Of a stretch of DNA of 64,000 nucleotides, positions 1 through 9,693 are shown in pieces (position 1 is the first letter of the stretch; the number at the start of each line of letters is the position of its first letter). Under the pieces are notes generated by a model, which worked only from the letters and a program-made list of their open reading frames with translations, was not told where the DNA came from and did no database searches. The position numbers were made by a program, and so were the translations under genes. Origin of the DNA: Pseudomonas sp. 10-1B (GTDB lineage: Bacteria; Pseudomonadota; Gammaproteobacteria; Pseudomonadales; Pseudomonadaceae); contig NZ_JYKS01000019.1 of assembly GCF_000935045.1 (NCBI RefSeq), positions 1-64,000 on the forward strand, read 5' to 3'.

Positions 1-8
1 GCAACAAA

Positions 9-140
9 TGTGGGAGCGGGCTTGTCCCGCGAAGCGCCGCGCGGGCGGCGCTCGATCTCACAGACGCTGAAGATGCAATGGCGGACATCCGCGAAGCGCC
101 CCACGGGCGGCGCTCGATCTCACAGGCGCCGCAACGACTA
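9..140. repeat. REP palindrome cluster upstream of the cobalamin riboswitch
   Basis: Two REP-like units lie in tandem. Each contains a GC-rich hairpin of the type GCGCCGCGCGGGCGGCGC followed by CTCGATCTCACAGGCGC. The same units recur near 2.6, 2.85, 8.4, 26.7 and 27.0 kb. No gene is supported in the first 200 bases; the short open frames here run through the palindromes. Confidence 0.8.
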
Positions 141-200
141 TGGCGGCCCCCTGCAGGCAATTGACGCAAAGCCCGCCCCATGCTCTCCTTATATCTCGCG

Positions 201-394
201 TTCAGGTGCCCCCTCGGGGGTGAAACGGGAAATCGGTGCGTCGCAGGCCCTCCAGCAGGGCCGGACAAGACCGATGCTGCCCCCGCAACGGTAAGCGAGC
301 GAAGCGTCTGTACCACTGTGCCCGGTTGTCCGGCATGGGAAGGTGACGCTTTCCAGGAGCACTGCTCTTCCTCGCAAGCCCGGAGACCGGCCTG
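201..394 (+). promoter_or_regulatory. Cobalamin (AdoCbl) riboswitch
   Basis: The leader carries the conserved core of the cobalamin riboswitch: GGTGCC near 206, a GTGAAACGGGAA block near 220-232, GCTGCCCCCGCAACGGTA near 277-294, and a closing AGCCCGGAGACCGGCC near 376-391. It sits 109 bases upstream of cbtB and reads in the same direction. By family knowledge it lowers expression of the downstream genes when adenosylcobalamin is plentiful. Here those are cobalt uptake (cbtB-cbtA) and corrin synthesis (cobE-cobM). The ends are approximate. Confidence 0.92.
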
Positions 395-502
395 ACGTTC
401 ATGAACACCCCGCGGTGGGCGGGCGCTGTTGCATTCCCCAGGGCGACCACGCCCGGGGCTGCCGCGCTTGCCCATTGCCCACAAAAAGCAGAGGAACGCG
501 TC

Positions 503-691
503 ATGCCCGTCACCAGCAGCAAGCAACACAGCATTACCACCCCCGTCACCCTCAGCCAGCGTGTCGTGATTGCCGTCGGCGCTAGCCTGCTGGGCCTGTG
601 CCTGGTGTACTTCGCCGGTTTCTCGCACATCGAGGCGGTGCATAACGCCGCCCACGACACCCGCCACAGCGCCGCCTTCCCCTGCCACTGA
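503..691 (+). CDS. cbtB: Cobalt transporter subunit CbtB
   Basis: A 62-residue protein with one transmembrane helix (about residues 20-40) and a histidine-bearing C-terminal tail that includes HIEAVHNAAHDTRH. This size and layout are typical of CbtB, the small partner of CbtA in putative cobalt uptake for B12 synthesis. The ATG at 503 is preferred over an upstream frame start at 401 because GAGG lies just before it and the upstream part would run from the riboswitch leader. It is the first gene behind the riboswitch and is followed 9 bases later by cbtA. Confidence 0.9.
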   Translation: MPVTSSKQHSITTPVTLSQRVVIAVGASLLGLCLVYFAGFSHIEAVHNAAHDTRHSAAFPCH

Positions 692-700
692 GTACGCCCG

Positions 701-1387
701 ATGATTACGCGCATTGCCCGTACCGCGGGCTTCAGTGGGCTGCTTGCGGCCCTGTTGCTGACCTTGCTGCAAAGCTTCTGGGTCGCCCCGCTGATCCTCG
801 AAGCGGAAACCTACGAGTCCTCGGCCCCAGCCGCACTCCACGAGCATGGCGACGAAGTGGCCGCCCATGAACACAGCGCCGAAGCCTGGTCGCCGGAGGA
901 CGGCTGGCAACGCGTGCTATCCACCACCGGCGGCAACCTGGTGGTCGCGGTCGGCTTCGCCCTGATCCTCGCCGCCCTGTACAGCCTGCGCGAGCCGCAA
1001 CGCACCGGTACCGGCGCGCTGTGGGGCCTGGCCGGGTTCGCCGTGTTCTGCCTGGCCCCAACCCTTGGCCTGCCGCCGGAACTGCCGGGCACCGCTGCCG
1101 CCGACCTGGGGCAGCGCCAGGCCTGGTGGGTCGGCACAGCCAGCGCCACCGCCCTGGGCCTGGCCCTGCTGGTGTTCGCTCGCCACGGGCTGCTCAAAGC
1201 ACTTGGCGCCGTGCTGCTGGTGGTCCCCCATGTTATCGGCGCGCCGCAACCCGACGTGCATGAAAGCCTGGCCCCCGAGGCACTGGAAACCCAGTTCAAG
1301 GTAGCCTCATGGCTGACCAACGCCGCCTTCTGGCTGGCCCTGGGCCTGCTCAGCGCCTGGCTGTTCCGCCGCTCCAGCCAGGCTTGA
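701..1387 (+). CDS. cbtA: Cobalt transporter subunit CbtA
   Basis: A 228-residue inner-membrane protein with about five hydrophobic helices and a His-rich loop near residues 47-60 (HEHGDEVAAHEHSAEAW), as expected of CbtA. It is thought to form a cobalt permease with CbtB. The link to corrin synthesis is supported by the shared riboswitch upstream and by cobE and cobM downstream. Its stop codon overlaps the ATG of cobE (TGATG at 1385-1389), so the two are probably translationally coupled. Confidence 0.9.
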   Translation: MITRIARTAGFSGLLAALLLTLLQSFWVAPLILEAETYESSAPAALHEHGDEVAAHEHSAEAWSPEDGWQRVLSTTGGNLVVAVGFALILAALYSLREPQRTGTGALWGLAGFAVFCLAPTLGLPPELPGTAAADLGQRQAWWVGTASATALGLALLVFARHGLLKALGAVLLVVPHVIGAPQPDVHESLAPEALETQFKVASWLTNAAFWLALGLLSAWLFRRSSQA

Positions 1388-1773
1388 TGCCTGCCTTTTA
1401 CGCCGGTTTCGGCTGCCGCCGGGGTTGCCCGGCGGACACCCTGCACATCCTGCTGCGCCAGGCCCTGGATAGCCGGGGCCTGGCTTCGGCCGACCTGCAA
1501 GGCATCGCCAGCATCGCCCTCAAGGCCGACGAACCGGGCTTGCGGCAGTTGGCCGAGCGCCTCGGTGTGCCGCTGGTGCTGTACGATGTCGCATTGCTGC
1601 AGCCCTACGAAGCCCATCTCAGCCACCGTTCCGCCGTGGCCCATGCCCACAGTGGCTGCTGGGGTGTGGCAGAGAGCGCGGCACTGGCCCTGGCCAACCA
1701 GCGGCTTGGCACGGCCAGACTGCTGCTCACCCGCCAGGTGCTAGGCCCGGCGACCCTCGCCCTGGCCGGCTGA
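1387..1773 (+). CDS. cobE: CobE, cobalamin biosynthesis protein (CbiG C-terminal-like)
   Basis: A 128-residue protein starting YAGFGCRRGC, with the glycine/cysteine-rich opening of the CobE/CbiG C-terminal family. CobE belongs to the aerobic corrin pathway; its exact biochemical step is less certain than that of its neighbours. It ends with AESAAL and a Leu/Ala-rich tail. I chose the ATG at 1387, which overlaps the cbtA stop, over an in-frame start at 1309 inside cbtA. It lies between cobalt uptake and cobM in one transcription unit. Confidence 0.87.
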   Translation: MPAFYAGFGCRRGCPADTLHILLRQALDSRGLASADLQGIASIALKADEPGLRQLAERLGVPLVLYDVALLQPYEAHLSHRSAVAHAHSGCWGVAESAALALANQRLGTARLLLTRQVLGPATLALAG

Positions 1774-1806
1774 ACGTTTCACCCCTCTTTTCTGCAAGGA
1801 CTTTTC

Positions 1807-2559
1807 ATGACCGTCTACTTCATCGGTGCCGGCCCCGGCGACCCGGAACTGATCACGGTCAAGGGCCAGCGGCTGATCCACCAGTGCCCAGTGATCATCT
1901 ATGCCGGCTCCCTGGTGCCTGCCGCCGTGCTCGAAGGCCACCAGGCCGAGACCGTGATCAACAGCGCCGAACTGCACCTGGAGCAGATCATCGACGCCAT
2001 GCGCAGCGCGCACGAACAAGGCCGGGATGTGGCCCGGGTACACAGTGGCGACCCTAGCCTGTATGGCGCCATCGGCGAGCAGATTCGTCACTTGCAGGCC
2101 CTGGGCATCGATTACCAGATCATCCCCGGGGTCACCGCCACGGCGGCCAGCGCCGCCCTGCTCGGCTGCGAACTGACCCTGCCACAGGTCGCGCAGACGG
2201 TGATCCTCACCCGCTATGGCAACAGCTCGCCGATGCCACCCGGCGAGCAACTGGGCGACCTGGCACGCCATGGCAGCACCTTGGCGATACACCTGGGGGT
2301 CAAGCACCTGGCGCGCATCGTCGATGAATTGCTGCCGCACTACGGCGCGCACTGCCCTGTGGCGGTGGTGCATCGCGCCAGCTGGCCAGACCAGGACTGG
2401 GTGCGAGGCACCCTCGGCGATATCGTCGAGGGTGTCGCGGCCAAGGCTTTTCGCCGTACGGCGCTGATTCTGGTAGGCCACGTGCTGGGCGAAACGCCGT
2501 TCGCCGATTCGGCCTTGTACCGCGCGGAGCACGCCCACTTGTATCGCCCTGGCGACTGA
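1807..2559 (+). CDS. cobM: Precorrin-4 C(11)-methyltransferase
   Basis: A 250-residue tetrapyrrole methylase. It opens with VYFIGAGPGDPELITVKG, the SAM-binding glycine-rich loop of the family. VHSGDPSLYGAIGEQ near residue 79 is the CobM/CbiF signature, and IIPGVTATAASAA follows near residue 104. CobM transfers a methyl group from S-adenosylmethionine to C-11 of precorrin-4, in the cytoplasm. The start has AAGGA about eight bases upstream. It is the last gene of the cbtB-cbtA-cobE-cobM unit and is followed by a long palindromic repeat rather than a classical terminator. Confidence 0.95.
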   Translation: MTVYFIGAGPGDPELITVKGQRLIHQCPVIIYAGSLVPAAVLEGHQAETVINSAELHLEQIIDAMRSAHEQGRDVARVHSGDPSLYGAIGEQIRHLQALGIDYQIIPGVTATAASAALLGCELTLPQVAQTVILTRYGNSSPMPPGEQLGDLARHGSTLAIHLGVKHLARIVDELLPHYGAHCPVAVVHRASWPDQDWVRGTLGDIVEGVAAKAFRRTALILVGHVLGETPFADSALYRAEHAHLYRPGD

Positions 2560-2582
2560 GCATTGCCAGCCGCGTTGTGGGT

Positions 2583-2891
2583 GTTCGCCACGACAGCTTC
2601 AGCGCCTATGAGACCGAGCGCCGCCCTCGCGGCGCATCGCGGGCAAGCCCGCTCCCACATCTGTTTCGGGCCAATTATGCCTGTGACAGAGGCGCGCGCA
2701 CCTTTGGTGCATGGCTTGAGAGGGATGGTGCGGCGGCAGCGCACACCTCGTTATCGCGTCGGGCAGACAAGGCGGACAGCGGTGGCTTCACAGAAGTGAC
2801 TGGCCCGAAACAGATGTGGGAGCGGGCTTGCCCGCGAAGCGCCGCGCGGGCGGCGCTCGGTCTCACAGGCGCTGAAGATGTCGTGGCGAAC
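2583..2891. repeat. 309-bp palindromic element: 91-bp inverted arms around a 127-bp core
   Basis: The left arm (2583-2673) and right arm (2801-2891) are reverse complements at 87 of 91 positions by my hand alignment. Each arm carries a REP hairpin and ends in TTTCGGGCCA or its complement. The unique core (2674-2800) contains CCTTTGGTGCATGGCT and AGACAAGGCGGACAGCGGTG. A core of the same length with these blocks lies at 26764-26890. It fills most of the 576-base gap between cobM and the next gene. No convincing coding frame or transposase is present. Confidence 0.85.
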
Positions 2892-3135
2892 GCTTGGTGG
2901 CCTTCTCCCCCTACTCCCGGCAAGCAAATCGCAACCTTTCTTTCCCAACATTGCGTGAAGAACCTTTTTTTGTAGGACTTTTCAACAACAAGCACGTGGA
3001 TTATCAACACTTCTATACTCGGCATTACCAAACCTCGGGATTGGTCGTATCTTGCAGCGCTTCCGATTAACCCGCTTGCAAACGTATTCCTGAGTGATCC
3101 AGGAAGCGGACCACATCCTGACTGGAGTTTTCCTC

Positions 3136-3750
3136 ATGACTACCGTGCTGATCGTCGACGACCACCCCATCGTCCGGTTGTCCTTGCGCCTACTGCTCGA
3201 GCGCGAGCGCTTTCATGTCGTCGGCGAAGTTGGCAACGGCAGCGAGGTGGCGCAGGTGGCCCGCGAACTGCGTCCGGACGTGGTGATCCTCGACATCGGC
3301 CTGCCCGGCCTGGATGGCATGGAGGTGATCAAACGCCTGCAATCCCTGGACCCGGTGCCCAAGATCATGGTGCTGACCGGGCAGGCCACGGACCTGTACG
3401 TGCGGCGCTGCCTGGATGCCGGGATCGGCGCCTTCGTCACCAAGGAAGAGGACCACGAGGCGTTGCTGTTCGCCCTGAAAGCCCTGGTCAAGGGCTACTC
3501 GACCTTCCCGCAGATGTCGGTCAACAGCAACTCGCTGGAGAGCGAGCCGGTTCGCCTGGCCAGCCTTTCCAACCGGGAAATGGAAGTGCTGCGACGCCTG
3601 GCACGCGGCGAGAACAACAAGAATATCGGCACTCGCATGAACCTCAGTGCCAAGACCATCAGCACCTACCGAGGCCGCATCATGGAAAAGCTCAAGACCG
3701 AATCGTTGGTGGAAATGGTCGACCTGGCCAAGCGCAACAGCGTCTACTGA
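3136..3750 (+). CDS. BvgA/EvgA-like NarL-family response regulator
   Basis: A 204-residue protein with a receiver domain (about 1-120; acidic pair VDDH, phospho-acceptor Asp53 in LDIGLPG, Lys near 105) and a LuxR-type helix-turn-helix from about residue 141 (LSNREMEVLRRLARGENNKN). The ATG at 3136 begins directly with TTVLIVDDH and has GGAG upstream, so an in-frame start at 3094 is not needed. The hybrid kinase gene begins 13 bases downstream, so the pair should form one BvgAS/EvgAS-type phosphorelay. The regulated genes cannot be told from sequence. Confidence 0.9.
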   Translation: MTTVLIVDDHPIVRLSLRLLLERERFHVVGEVGNGSEVAQVARELRPDVVILDIGLPGLDGMEVIKRLQSLDPVPKIMVLTGQATDLYVRRCLDAGIGAFVTKEEDHEALLFALKALVKGYSTFPQMSVNSNSLESEPVRLASLSNREMEVLRRLARGENNKNIGTRMNLSAKTISTYRGRIMEKLKTESLVEMVDLAKRNSVY

Positions 3751-3763
3751 GCGCTCGACTGCC

Positions 3764-6700
3764 ATGAAGCTTCTGCTGGCAAGCGTCCTCCTGGCCGTCG
3801 GTGTGGCCGGCTCCAGCGCGCTGCTGGCCAACAACGAACCGCGCCAGTTGCTGGCCCGCTCGGTCAGCGCCGCAGCCCCGCTGCAGCTGTCCAGCGAAGA
3901 CCGGCAATGGCTGCAGCAACGCCAACACCTGGTACTGGGCAGTTCGCGGCCCGACTACCCGCCGTTCGAAATAAATATCAGCCCGCATGATTATGAAGGC
4001 CTGAGCGCCGATTATGCAGGTATTGTCGCTGAACAACTTGGCATAGCCATCGAGGTACGGCGCTACGACAGCCGCCACGAAGCCATCGCCGCCTTGCGTG
4101 AAGGCCATATCGACCTGCTGGGCAGCTCCAACGCCTTCGAAGCGGCGGATGCCCAGCTGGGCCTCAGCACCCCCTATGCCGACGACCTGCCGGTCATCGT
4201 CACCCGCGAGGGACGTAGCTTGAAGAACGCGCCCGACCTCGCTGGCCTGCGCCTGGCCATGGTCGATCACTACCTGCCAGCCAGTACCGTACGTGCCCTC
4301 TACCCCAAGGCGCAATTGAGCCTGTACCGCTCGACCCTGGCCGGGTTGGCCGCCGTCGAACTGGGCGAGGCCGACGCCTACCTGGGCGATGCCATCAGCA
4401 CCGACTTCCTGATTGGCAAGAGTTACCAGGGCACGCTGAAAATCGACCACTTCTGCCAGGTTCCGCCCGGGGCTTTTGCCTTTGCCCTGGCCAATGACAA
4501 CCCGCGCTTACACCAGTTGGTAGACAAAGCGCTGGCCCGCATCAACGAAAGCGAACGTCTGAACATTCTGCGCCGCTGGAGCAGTGGCAACACCAGCCTG
4601 CTGCTGCAACGCCACCTCACCGCCTTGACCGCTGAAGAAGAAGCCTGGATCGCCGCCAACCCCACCATCAGCGTGCTGGTCAATACCTCGCTGGCACCGC
4701 TGACCTTCAACGATACCCAGCACCGCCACAGCGGCATTACCCTCGAGCTGCTCAAGCAGATTTCGCTGCGCACGGGGCTGCATTTCAAGCCAGTCGAAAG
4801 CCCTTCGGCGCAGGCGATGGTCGACCGCCTGGTCCGCGGTGATGCACAGATGATAGGTGCCCTGGGTTATGGCACGGACCGCGCGAAGCAACTGCGTTAT
4901 ACCCGCCCCTACCTGGTCAGCCCACGGGTACTGGTAACCCGCAGCGACGTGGCATCGCCCGCGCAGGCCATGGCGCTGGACGGCCAGCGCATCGCCCTGA
5001 CCCGCGGCTCGCCGCAGCGGGCAATGTTGCAACAACGTTACCCGCAGGCCAGGATGGTCGAAGTGGACAACCCGCTCGAGCTGATGGAGGCGGTGGCCAA
5101 CGGTGCTGCCGACGTCGCCCTGAGTAGCCACATCAATGCTGCCTACTACATCAGCCATGTGTTCAAGGAGCGCTTGCGCATCGCCAGCGTGCTCGATGAT
5201 GACCCGGCCATTGCCGCCTTCGCCGTGGCCTCGGACCAGCCCCAACTGCAGGCCATTCTCGATAAAGCGCTGCTGAGCATTCCGCCAGAAGAACTCGACC
5301 AGTTGATCAACCGCTGGCGCACCAGCACCCTGGTCAGCGACAGCCCCTGGCGCGATTACCGCACCCTGGCCTTGCAGGTGCTGGTGCTGTCGGCCTTGCT
5401 GCTGGCCGGCGTGGTGTTCTGGAACAGCTACCTGCGCAAACTGATCAACCAGCGCACCGAGGCCCAGCATGCCCTGCAGGCCCAACTGACGCTGAGCCGC
5501 GGCCTGCTCGAGCAGTTGCGCCAGGCCAAGGACGACGCCGAACAGGCCAGCCAGACCAAAAGCACCTTCCTGGCCACCATGAGCCATGAAATCCGTACCC
5601 CCATGAATGCCGTGATCGGCCTGCTGGAACTGGCCCTGGAAGACAGCCGCAGCGGCCGTTGCGACACCCAGACCTTGCAGACCGCCCATGACTCGGCCAT
5701 CGGCCTGCTTGAGCTGATTGGCGATATCCTCGATATCTCCCGTATCGAATCCGGGCACATCACCCTGCAACCGGTACCCACCAACCTGGTCGAGTTGGTA
5801 CGCGCCACAGTGCGGGTGTTCGAAGGCAATGCCCGAGCCAAAGGCCTGCATTTGCACAGCGAGCTGCCCACGGCGCCGGTCTGGGTGCTGGCTGATCCGC
5901 TGCGGCTCAAGCAGATCCTGTCCAACCTGATCAGCAACGCCATCAAGTTCACCGACCGCGGCGAAGTCCACGCCAGCTTGCTGCTGCCCCCGGCCGCCGA
6001 GCACAGTGGCCTGCCAGTGGAATTGAGCGTGCGCGACAGCGGCATCGGCATCAGCCCCTCCGACCAGGCCCGGCTGTTCAATGCCTTCGTCCAGGCCGAA
6101 GGCCCTCGGGCCCGCCAAGGGGCAGGCCTGGGGCTGGTCATCAGCCGCACCCTGGCCGAATTGATGGGCGGCACCTTGTGCCTGCAGAGTGTCGAAGGCG
6201 TCGGCACCAAGGTGCAAGTCAACCTGCAACTGCCCGCCTGCGCAGCACCGGAGCAAGCCGAACAGCACCCCTCGGTGGCTGAAAACAGCAGTGGCCCGCT
6301 GAACATCCTGGTGGTCGACGACTACCCCGCCAACCTGCTGTTACTGGAGCGCCAACTCCACACCCTGGGGCACCGCGTGACCTTGGCGGAGAACGGCGAA
6401 ATCGCCCTGGCACACTGGCAGGCAGCACGCTTCGACCTGGTGATCACCGACTGCAGCATGCCGGTCATGGACGGCCACGAACTGACACGCCGGATCCGCA
6501 GCCTGGAAGGCGAACGCGCACTGGCGGCGTGCCGGATCCTTGGCGTAACCGCCAATGCGCAGGCCGAAGAACGTACACGCTGCCTGGCCAGCGGCATGGA
6601 CGAATGCCTGTTCAAGCCAATTGGCCTGCGCATGCTCAAGACCCACCTGCCCCAGGCGCACTCCCGGCAACAGCCCCCGGCGCTGCGCAGCAGCGGCTTC

Positions 6701-7036
6701 AACCTGGGCGAACTGCGCCACCTGACCCAGGATGACGAACAACTGACGCGGCATTTGCTCGAACAGCTGTCACAAAGCGTCAGCGAAGACCTGGCCAGCT
6801 TGCGCGCACTCGCCCCGGACGCCCCCTGCGATGCCGTGCGCGCCCTGGCTCACCGCATCAAGGGTGGGGCAAAGATGCTCAAGGTGCGTACGGTGGTCAA
6901 GGACTGCGAAGCCATCGAGCAGGCCCAAGGCCAAGGCTTGCCAACAGCTGACTTGCGCCTGCAGCTGCAAGCCAGCCTGCAGACCCTGCTACAAGAGCTG
7001 GGCGATGCGCTCAATGCAATTGCAACGTCGAACTGA
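3764..7036 (+). CDS. BvgS-like hybrid histidine kinase with two periplasmic solute-binding domains
   Basis: A 1090-residue inner-membrane kinase. In order: signal peptide (1-20); two bacterial solute-binding family 3 domains (about 40-275 and 290-535); a transmembrane helix (about 537-558); a short coiled coil; HisKA with [11 protein letters not shown] near 604; a HATPase domain (about 715-830, RDSGIGIS and GAGLGLVIS); a receiver (about 845-965, [10 protein letters not shown], Asp near 895 in [11 protein letters not shown]); and an Hpt domain with [11 protein letters not shown] near 1029. All His-Asp-His relay sites are present. Unlike Bordetella BvgS, no PAS domain separates membrane and kinase. 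ATG 3764 opens a clean signal peptide. Confidence 0.92.
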   Translation: MKLLLASVLLAVGVAGSSALLANNEPRQLLARSVSAAAPLQLSSEDRQWLQQRQHLVLGSSRPDYPPFEINISPHDYEGLSADYAGIVAEQLGIAIEVRRYDSRHEAIAALREGHIDLLGSSNAFEAADAQLGLSTPYADDLPVIVTREGRSLKNAPDLAGLRLAMVDHYLPASTVRALYPKAQLSLYRSTLAGLAAVELGEADAYLGDAISTDFLIGKSYQGTLKIDHFCQVPPGAFAFALANDNPRLHQLVDKALARINESERLNILRRWSSGNTSLLLQRHLTALTAEEEAWIAANPTISVLVNTSLAPLTFNDTQHRHSGITLELLKQISLRTGLHFKPVESPSAQAMVDRLVRGDAQMIGALGYGTDRAKQLRYTRPYLVSPRVLVTRSDVASPAQAMALDGQRIALTRGSPQRAMLQQRYPQARMVEVDNPLELMEAVANGAADVALSSHINAAYYISHVFKERLRIASVLDDDPAIAAFAVASDQPQLQAILDKALLSIPPEELDQLINRWRTSTLVSDSPWRDYRTLALQVLVLSALLLAGVVFWNSYLRKLINQRTEAQHALQAQLTLSRGLLEQLRQAKDDAEQASQTKSTFLATMSHEIRTPMNAVIGLLELALEDSRSGRCDTQTLQTAHDSAIGLLELIGDILDISRIESGHITLQPVPTNLVELVRATVRVFEGNARAKGLHLHSELPTAPVWVLADPLRLKQILSNLISNAIKFTDRGEVHASLLLPPAAEHSGLPVELSVRDSGIGISPSDQARLFNAFVQAEGPRARQGAGLGLVISRTLAELMGGTLCLQSVEGVGTKVQVNLQLPACAAPEQAEQHPSVAENSSGPLNILVVDDYPANLLLLERQLHTLGHRVTLAENGEIALAHWQAARFDLVITDCSMPVMDGHELTRRIRSLEGERALAACRILGVTANAQAEERTRCLASGMDECLFKPIGLRMLKTHLPQAHSRQQPPALRSSGFNLGELRHLTQDDEQLTRHLLEQLSQSVSEDLASLRALAPDAPCDAVRALAHRIKGGAKMLKVRTVVKDCEAIEQAQGQGLPTADLRLQLQASLQTLLQELGDALNAIATSN

Positions 7037-8330
7037 TCTGGCTGATGGCATCCACCACATGCCGTGAACCCTGTTGAATCTCCATGATGACCGTGCCGGC
7101 CTCGTTGGCCAGCGCAACACCATGACCGGTACGGTTCAAGCTCGACTGCATGCTGGCCACGGCCAGCAGCGACAGGTCGTGGTTCTGCCGCACTACGTCG
7201 ACGATTTCCAAGGTTGCCTTGCTGGTCCGCGCCGCCAGGTTGCGCACCTCATCAGCCACCACGGCAAAACCGCGCCCGTGCTCGCCGGCGCGAGCCGCCT
7301 CGATGGCCGCGTTCAAGGCCAGCAGGTTGGTCTGGTCGGCGATGCCACGGATGGTCAGGACAATCTGCCCGATCACGTCCGACTGCTTGCTCACGGCATC
7401 GATGCTGCGTGCGGCATCATTGAGTTCCGCGGAGATCTGCTCGATTACCTGCACCGCCTGCTGCACCACCTCGGTACCCTTGCGCGCGCACGCGTCGGTC
7501 TGTACGGAGCTGGCATGGGCAGCATCGGCGGCGCTTTGCTGGGTGCAGACCTGGCGGGTGATGTCGCTGGCGAACTTCACGACCTTGTACAAGCGGCCCT
7601 TGCTATCGAAGATCGGGTTGTAGGAGGCCTCCAGGTAGACCATCTGGCCCTGCTTGTCGATGCGCTCGAAGCGGTGCGAGTGGTATTCACCGCGGTTGAG
7701 CGATGCCCAGAACTCGCGGTATTCGGCCGACTCGCGCTCATGCGGCAAGCAGAACAGCCCGTGGTGGTGGCCAACCACCTCATCCAGGCGATAGCCCATG
7801 GTGTCGAGGAAGTTCTGGTTAGCCGTGATCACCCGGCCTTGCGGGGTGAACTCGATCACCGCCATGGAGCGGCTGATGGCCTTGAGCAAGCTTTCGCTCT
7901 CATGTTCCAGCACTACCCGCTGGCTGATATCGGACGCCACTTTGATCACGCTGCTGACCTGGCGCTGCTCATCCAGTACTGGCATGTAGCTGGCTTCGAG
8001 CCAGACCTCACGGCCGACTTTGTCGATACGCTCGAAGGTACCGCTGATGGCCTTGCCCTGCCCCAGTTCATGCCACAGTTGTTGGTATTCGGCGCTTTTC
8101 GCATAGCCAGGCTCGCAGAACAGCCGGTGATGCTTGCCCCGCAGTTCGTCGGCGCTGTAACCCATGGCCTGGCAGAAGCGCTCGTTGGCATCGAGAATGG
8201 TGCCATCGGGGGCGAATTCGATCATTGCCATCGAATGGCTGATTGCTGCCAGTTTGGCTTGTGCGCGGGCCAACGCCTCGTGGCTGCGCTGGATTTCGAC
8301 CAGATCGGACTTGCGGTGGAAATCGAACAT
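7011..8330 (-). CDS. Soluble PAS-PAS-MCP signal protein, BdlA/Aer-like
   Basis: A 439-residue protein with no membrane helix. Two PAS domains with nearly identical openings ([11 protein letters not shown] near 33; [11 protein letters not shown] near 155) are each followed by a PAC segment (FERIDK...VWLEASYMP and FERIDK...VYLEASYNP). A methyl-accepting signalling domain follows, with the hairpin tip [20 protein letters not shown] near 345. The chain stops soon after the returning helix, shorter than in transmembrane chemoreceptors. The layout matches BdlA, a c-di-GMP-linked biofilm dispersion protein, but the function is inferred. The 3' end overlaps the convergent kinase gene by 26 bases. Start [10 protein letters not shown] is preferred over a start 12 codons upstream. 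Confidence 0.85.
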   Translation of the reverse strand: MFDFHRKSDLVEIQRSHEALARAQAKLAAISHSMAMIEFAPDGTILDANERFCQAMGYSADELRGKHHRLFCEPGYAKSAEYQQLWHELGQGKAISGTFERIDKVGREVWLEASYMPVLDEQRQVSSVIKVASDISQRVVLEHESESLLKAISRSMAVIEFTPQGRVITANQNFLDTMGYRLDEVVGHHHGLFCLPHERESAEYREFWASLNRGEYHSHRFERIDKQGQMVYLEASYNPIFDSKGRLYKVVKFASDITRQVCTQQSAADAAHASSVQTDACARKGTEVVQQAVQVIEQISAELNDAARSIDAVSKQSDVIGQIVLTIRGIADQTNLLALNAAIEAARAGEHGRGFAVVADEVRNLAARTSKATLEIVDVVRQNHDLSLLAVASMQSSLNRTGHGVALANEAGTVIMEIQQGSRHVVDAISQISSTLQLH

Positions 8331-8408
8331 GACGCCGGGCTCCTGTATGCGCGGTGTCCTGAGCATAGATCGCTAGATGCAAGTCGTGGTTTTTGTAGCG
8401 CCTGAGAA

Positions 8409-8440
8409 ATCGAGCGCCGCGCGGGCGGCGCTCGATCTCA
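8409..8440. repeat. REP hairpin between the BdlA-like gene and gntR
   Basis: GAGCGCCGCGCGGGCGGCGCTC forms a strong stem, followed by GATCTC. It is a single REP unit like those at 9-140. It lies just beyond the end of gntR and could stop or protect that transcript, but no T-run follows. Confidence 0.7.
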
Positions 8441-8466
8441 AAACCACAACATCATTCAAGGCGTAC

Positions 8467-9486
8467 TCAGGAACTCTCCCGCACCATCAACTCGAAGCCC
8501 AGGTCCTGCTGCGCGGTCGGCACCCGCTTGCCATCGAGCAATGCCAGCAGTGCCTGCGCCGCTCCCCGGCCAACGGCGGCCCTGGGCGTGCGAATCGAAG
8601 TCAGCCGCGGCACCATGTGCGCCGAAGCCGGCAGGTCGTTGAAACCGACCATCGCCACCTGCCGTGGCACCTCCACCCCCTGGCGCAAAGCCTGCAGCAC
8701 CGCACCCTGGGCCAGGTCGTCGTTGCAGAAGAAGATGCCGTCGACATCCGGCGCCTGCTGCAACAGCTGGCTGAACAGCGCGCTGCCCAGGGCAATGGAA
8801 GAAGGCTCCGGCGCCAACACCTCCAGCTCGGCGGCTTGCAAACCGGCCTCGGCCAACGCCTGACGGAACCCTTCGGCACGCTGCATCACCCGCGGGTCGA
8901 GCTGCGCGGCAATGAACGCCAGGCGCTTGCGCCCACGCTCGATCAAATGCCTGGCAGCAGCGCGCCCTGCCTGCTGCTGCGAAAAGCCGACTGACAACGC
9001 CCCGGCCTCGCCATTGAGTTCCATCATGTGCACGCAGGGCACGCCACTGGCGGCCAGCATTTGCCGCGAAGCCTCGCTGCGCTCGAAACCGGTCAAAAGC
9101 ATGCCGCAGGGCTGGTAAGCCAGGTAATTGCGGATCAAGTTCTCTTCTTCGGCAATATCGTAGTGATAGTTGCCGATCAGCACCTCGAGGCCACGCGGGC
9201 GCATGACCTCGTGAATGGCCTCCAGGGTGTCGATGAACAGCTGGTTGGACAGCGAAGGGATCAGCACCACCACCGACTGGCTGCGTGCCGAGGCCAGCGC
9301 CCGGGCCGCCGGGTTGGCCACATAGCCGAGGCTCGCTGCCGCAGCGACGACCCTTTCCACCAGCTCCGGCGCAACCGTACTGACCCCACGCAGGGCGCGC
9401 GAGGCGGTAATCGGGGAAACCCCGGAGAGCCTGGCAACTTCTGCCAGGGTGGGACGACCTGTAGTGCGGGAGCCGATGCGGGACAT
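8467..9486 (-). CDS. gntR: LacI-family gluconate repressor
   Basis: A 339-residue LacI/GalR regulator. The N-terminal helix-turn-helix is LAEVARLSGVSPITASRALR (about 14-33). A hinge containing YVANPAARALASARS follows, then a periplasmic-binding-like effector domain. It lies divergent from gntK, with operator-like palindromes between the two genes and again before the permease. By family knowledge GntR represses these genes until gluconate or its phosphate binds. The ATG at 9486 precedes a normal short basic N-terminus. Confidence 0.92.
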   Translation of the reverse strand: MSRIGSRTTGRPTLAEVARLSGVSPITASRALRGVSTVAPELVERVVAAAASLGYVANPAARALASARSQSVVVLIPSLSNQLFIDTLEAIHEVMRPRGLEVLIGNYHYDIAEEENLIRNYLAYQPCGMLLTGFERSEASRQMLAASGVPCVHMMELNGEAGALSVGFSQQQAGRAAARHLIERGRKRLAFIAAQLDPRVMQRAEGFRQALAEAGLQAAELEVLAPEPSSIALGSALFSQLLQQAPDVDGIFFCNDDLAQGAVLQALRQGVEVPRQVAMVGFNDLPASAHMVPRLTSIRTPRAAVGRGAAQALLALLDGKRVPTAQQDLGFELMVRESS

Positions 9487-9531
9487 GGATGTTGTAATTT
9501 TACTACTTGCAAGGATGGGGAACGGCCACTA

Positions 9532-9545
9532 AGGTAGCGCTGTCT
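9532..9545. promoter_or_regulatory. GntR operator-like palindrome, copy 1
   Basis: AGGTAGCGCTGTCT, symmetric about the central GCGC at 10 of 14 positions, lies 46 bases before the gntR start. Its exact reverse complement occurs at 10260-10273. The position suggests autoregulation of gntR. Confidence 0.8.
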
Positions 9546-9660
9546 CAGGACGCAGGCAATGTAATCTTTGGTAGCGGCCATCACACGCTCGCTGCCAGGC
9601 GTCCATACTGCGTAAGGACAAGACCAATAACACCGGGGAGGTGGCTGTTCGTCGGCGACG

Positions 9661-9674
9661 AGACAGCGCTATCT
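9661..9674. promoter_or_regulatory. GntR operator-like palindrome, copy 2
   Basis: AGACAGCGCTATCT, symmetric at 12 of 14 positions, lies 20 bases before the gntK start, where a bound repressor would block transcription. It shares the core AGCGCT with copies 1 and 3. Confidence 0.82.
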
Positions 9675-9693
9675 CACCCCGCAGGAGGTACTG

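Noticed and set aside
2563..3031. Several open frames through the palindromic element, one with a repeated GARTFG-like stretch
   Set aside because: They run through REP hairpins, lack ribosome-binding sites and give no known domain.
4508..6268. Long minus-strand open frame (586 codons) antisense to the hybrid kinase
   Set aside because: It mirrors the codon pattern of the real gene in GC-rich DNA, has no recognisable domain, and the plus-strand frame encodes a complete kinase.
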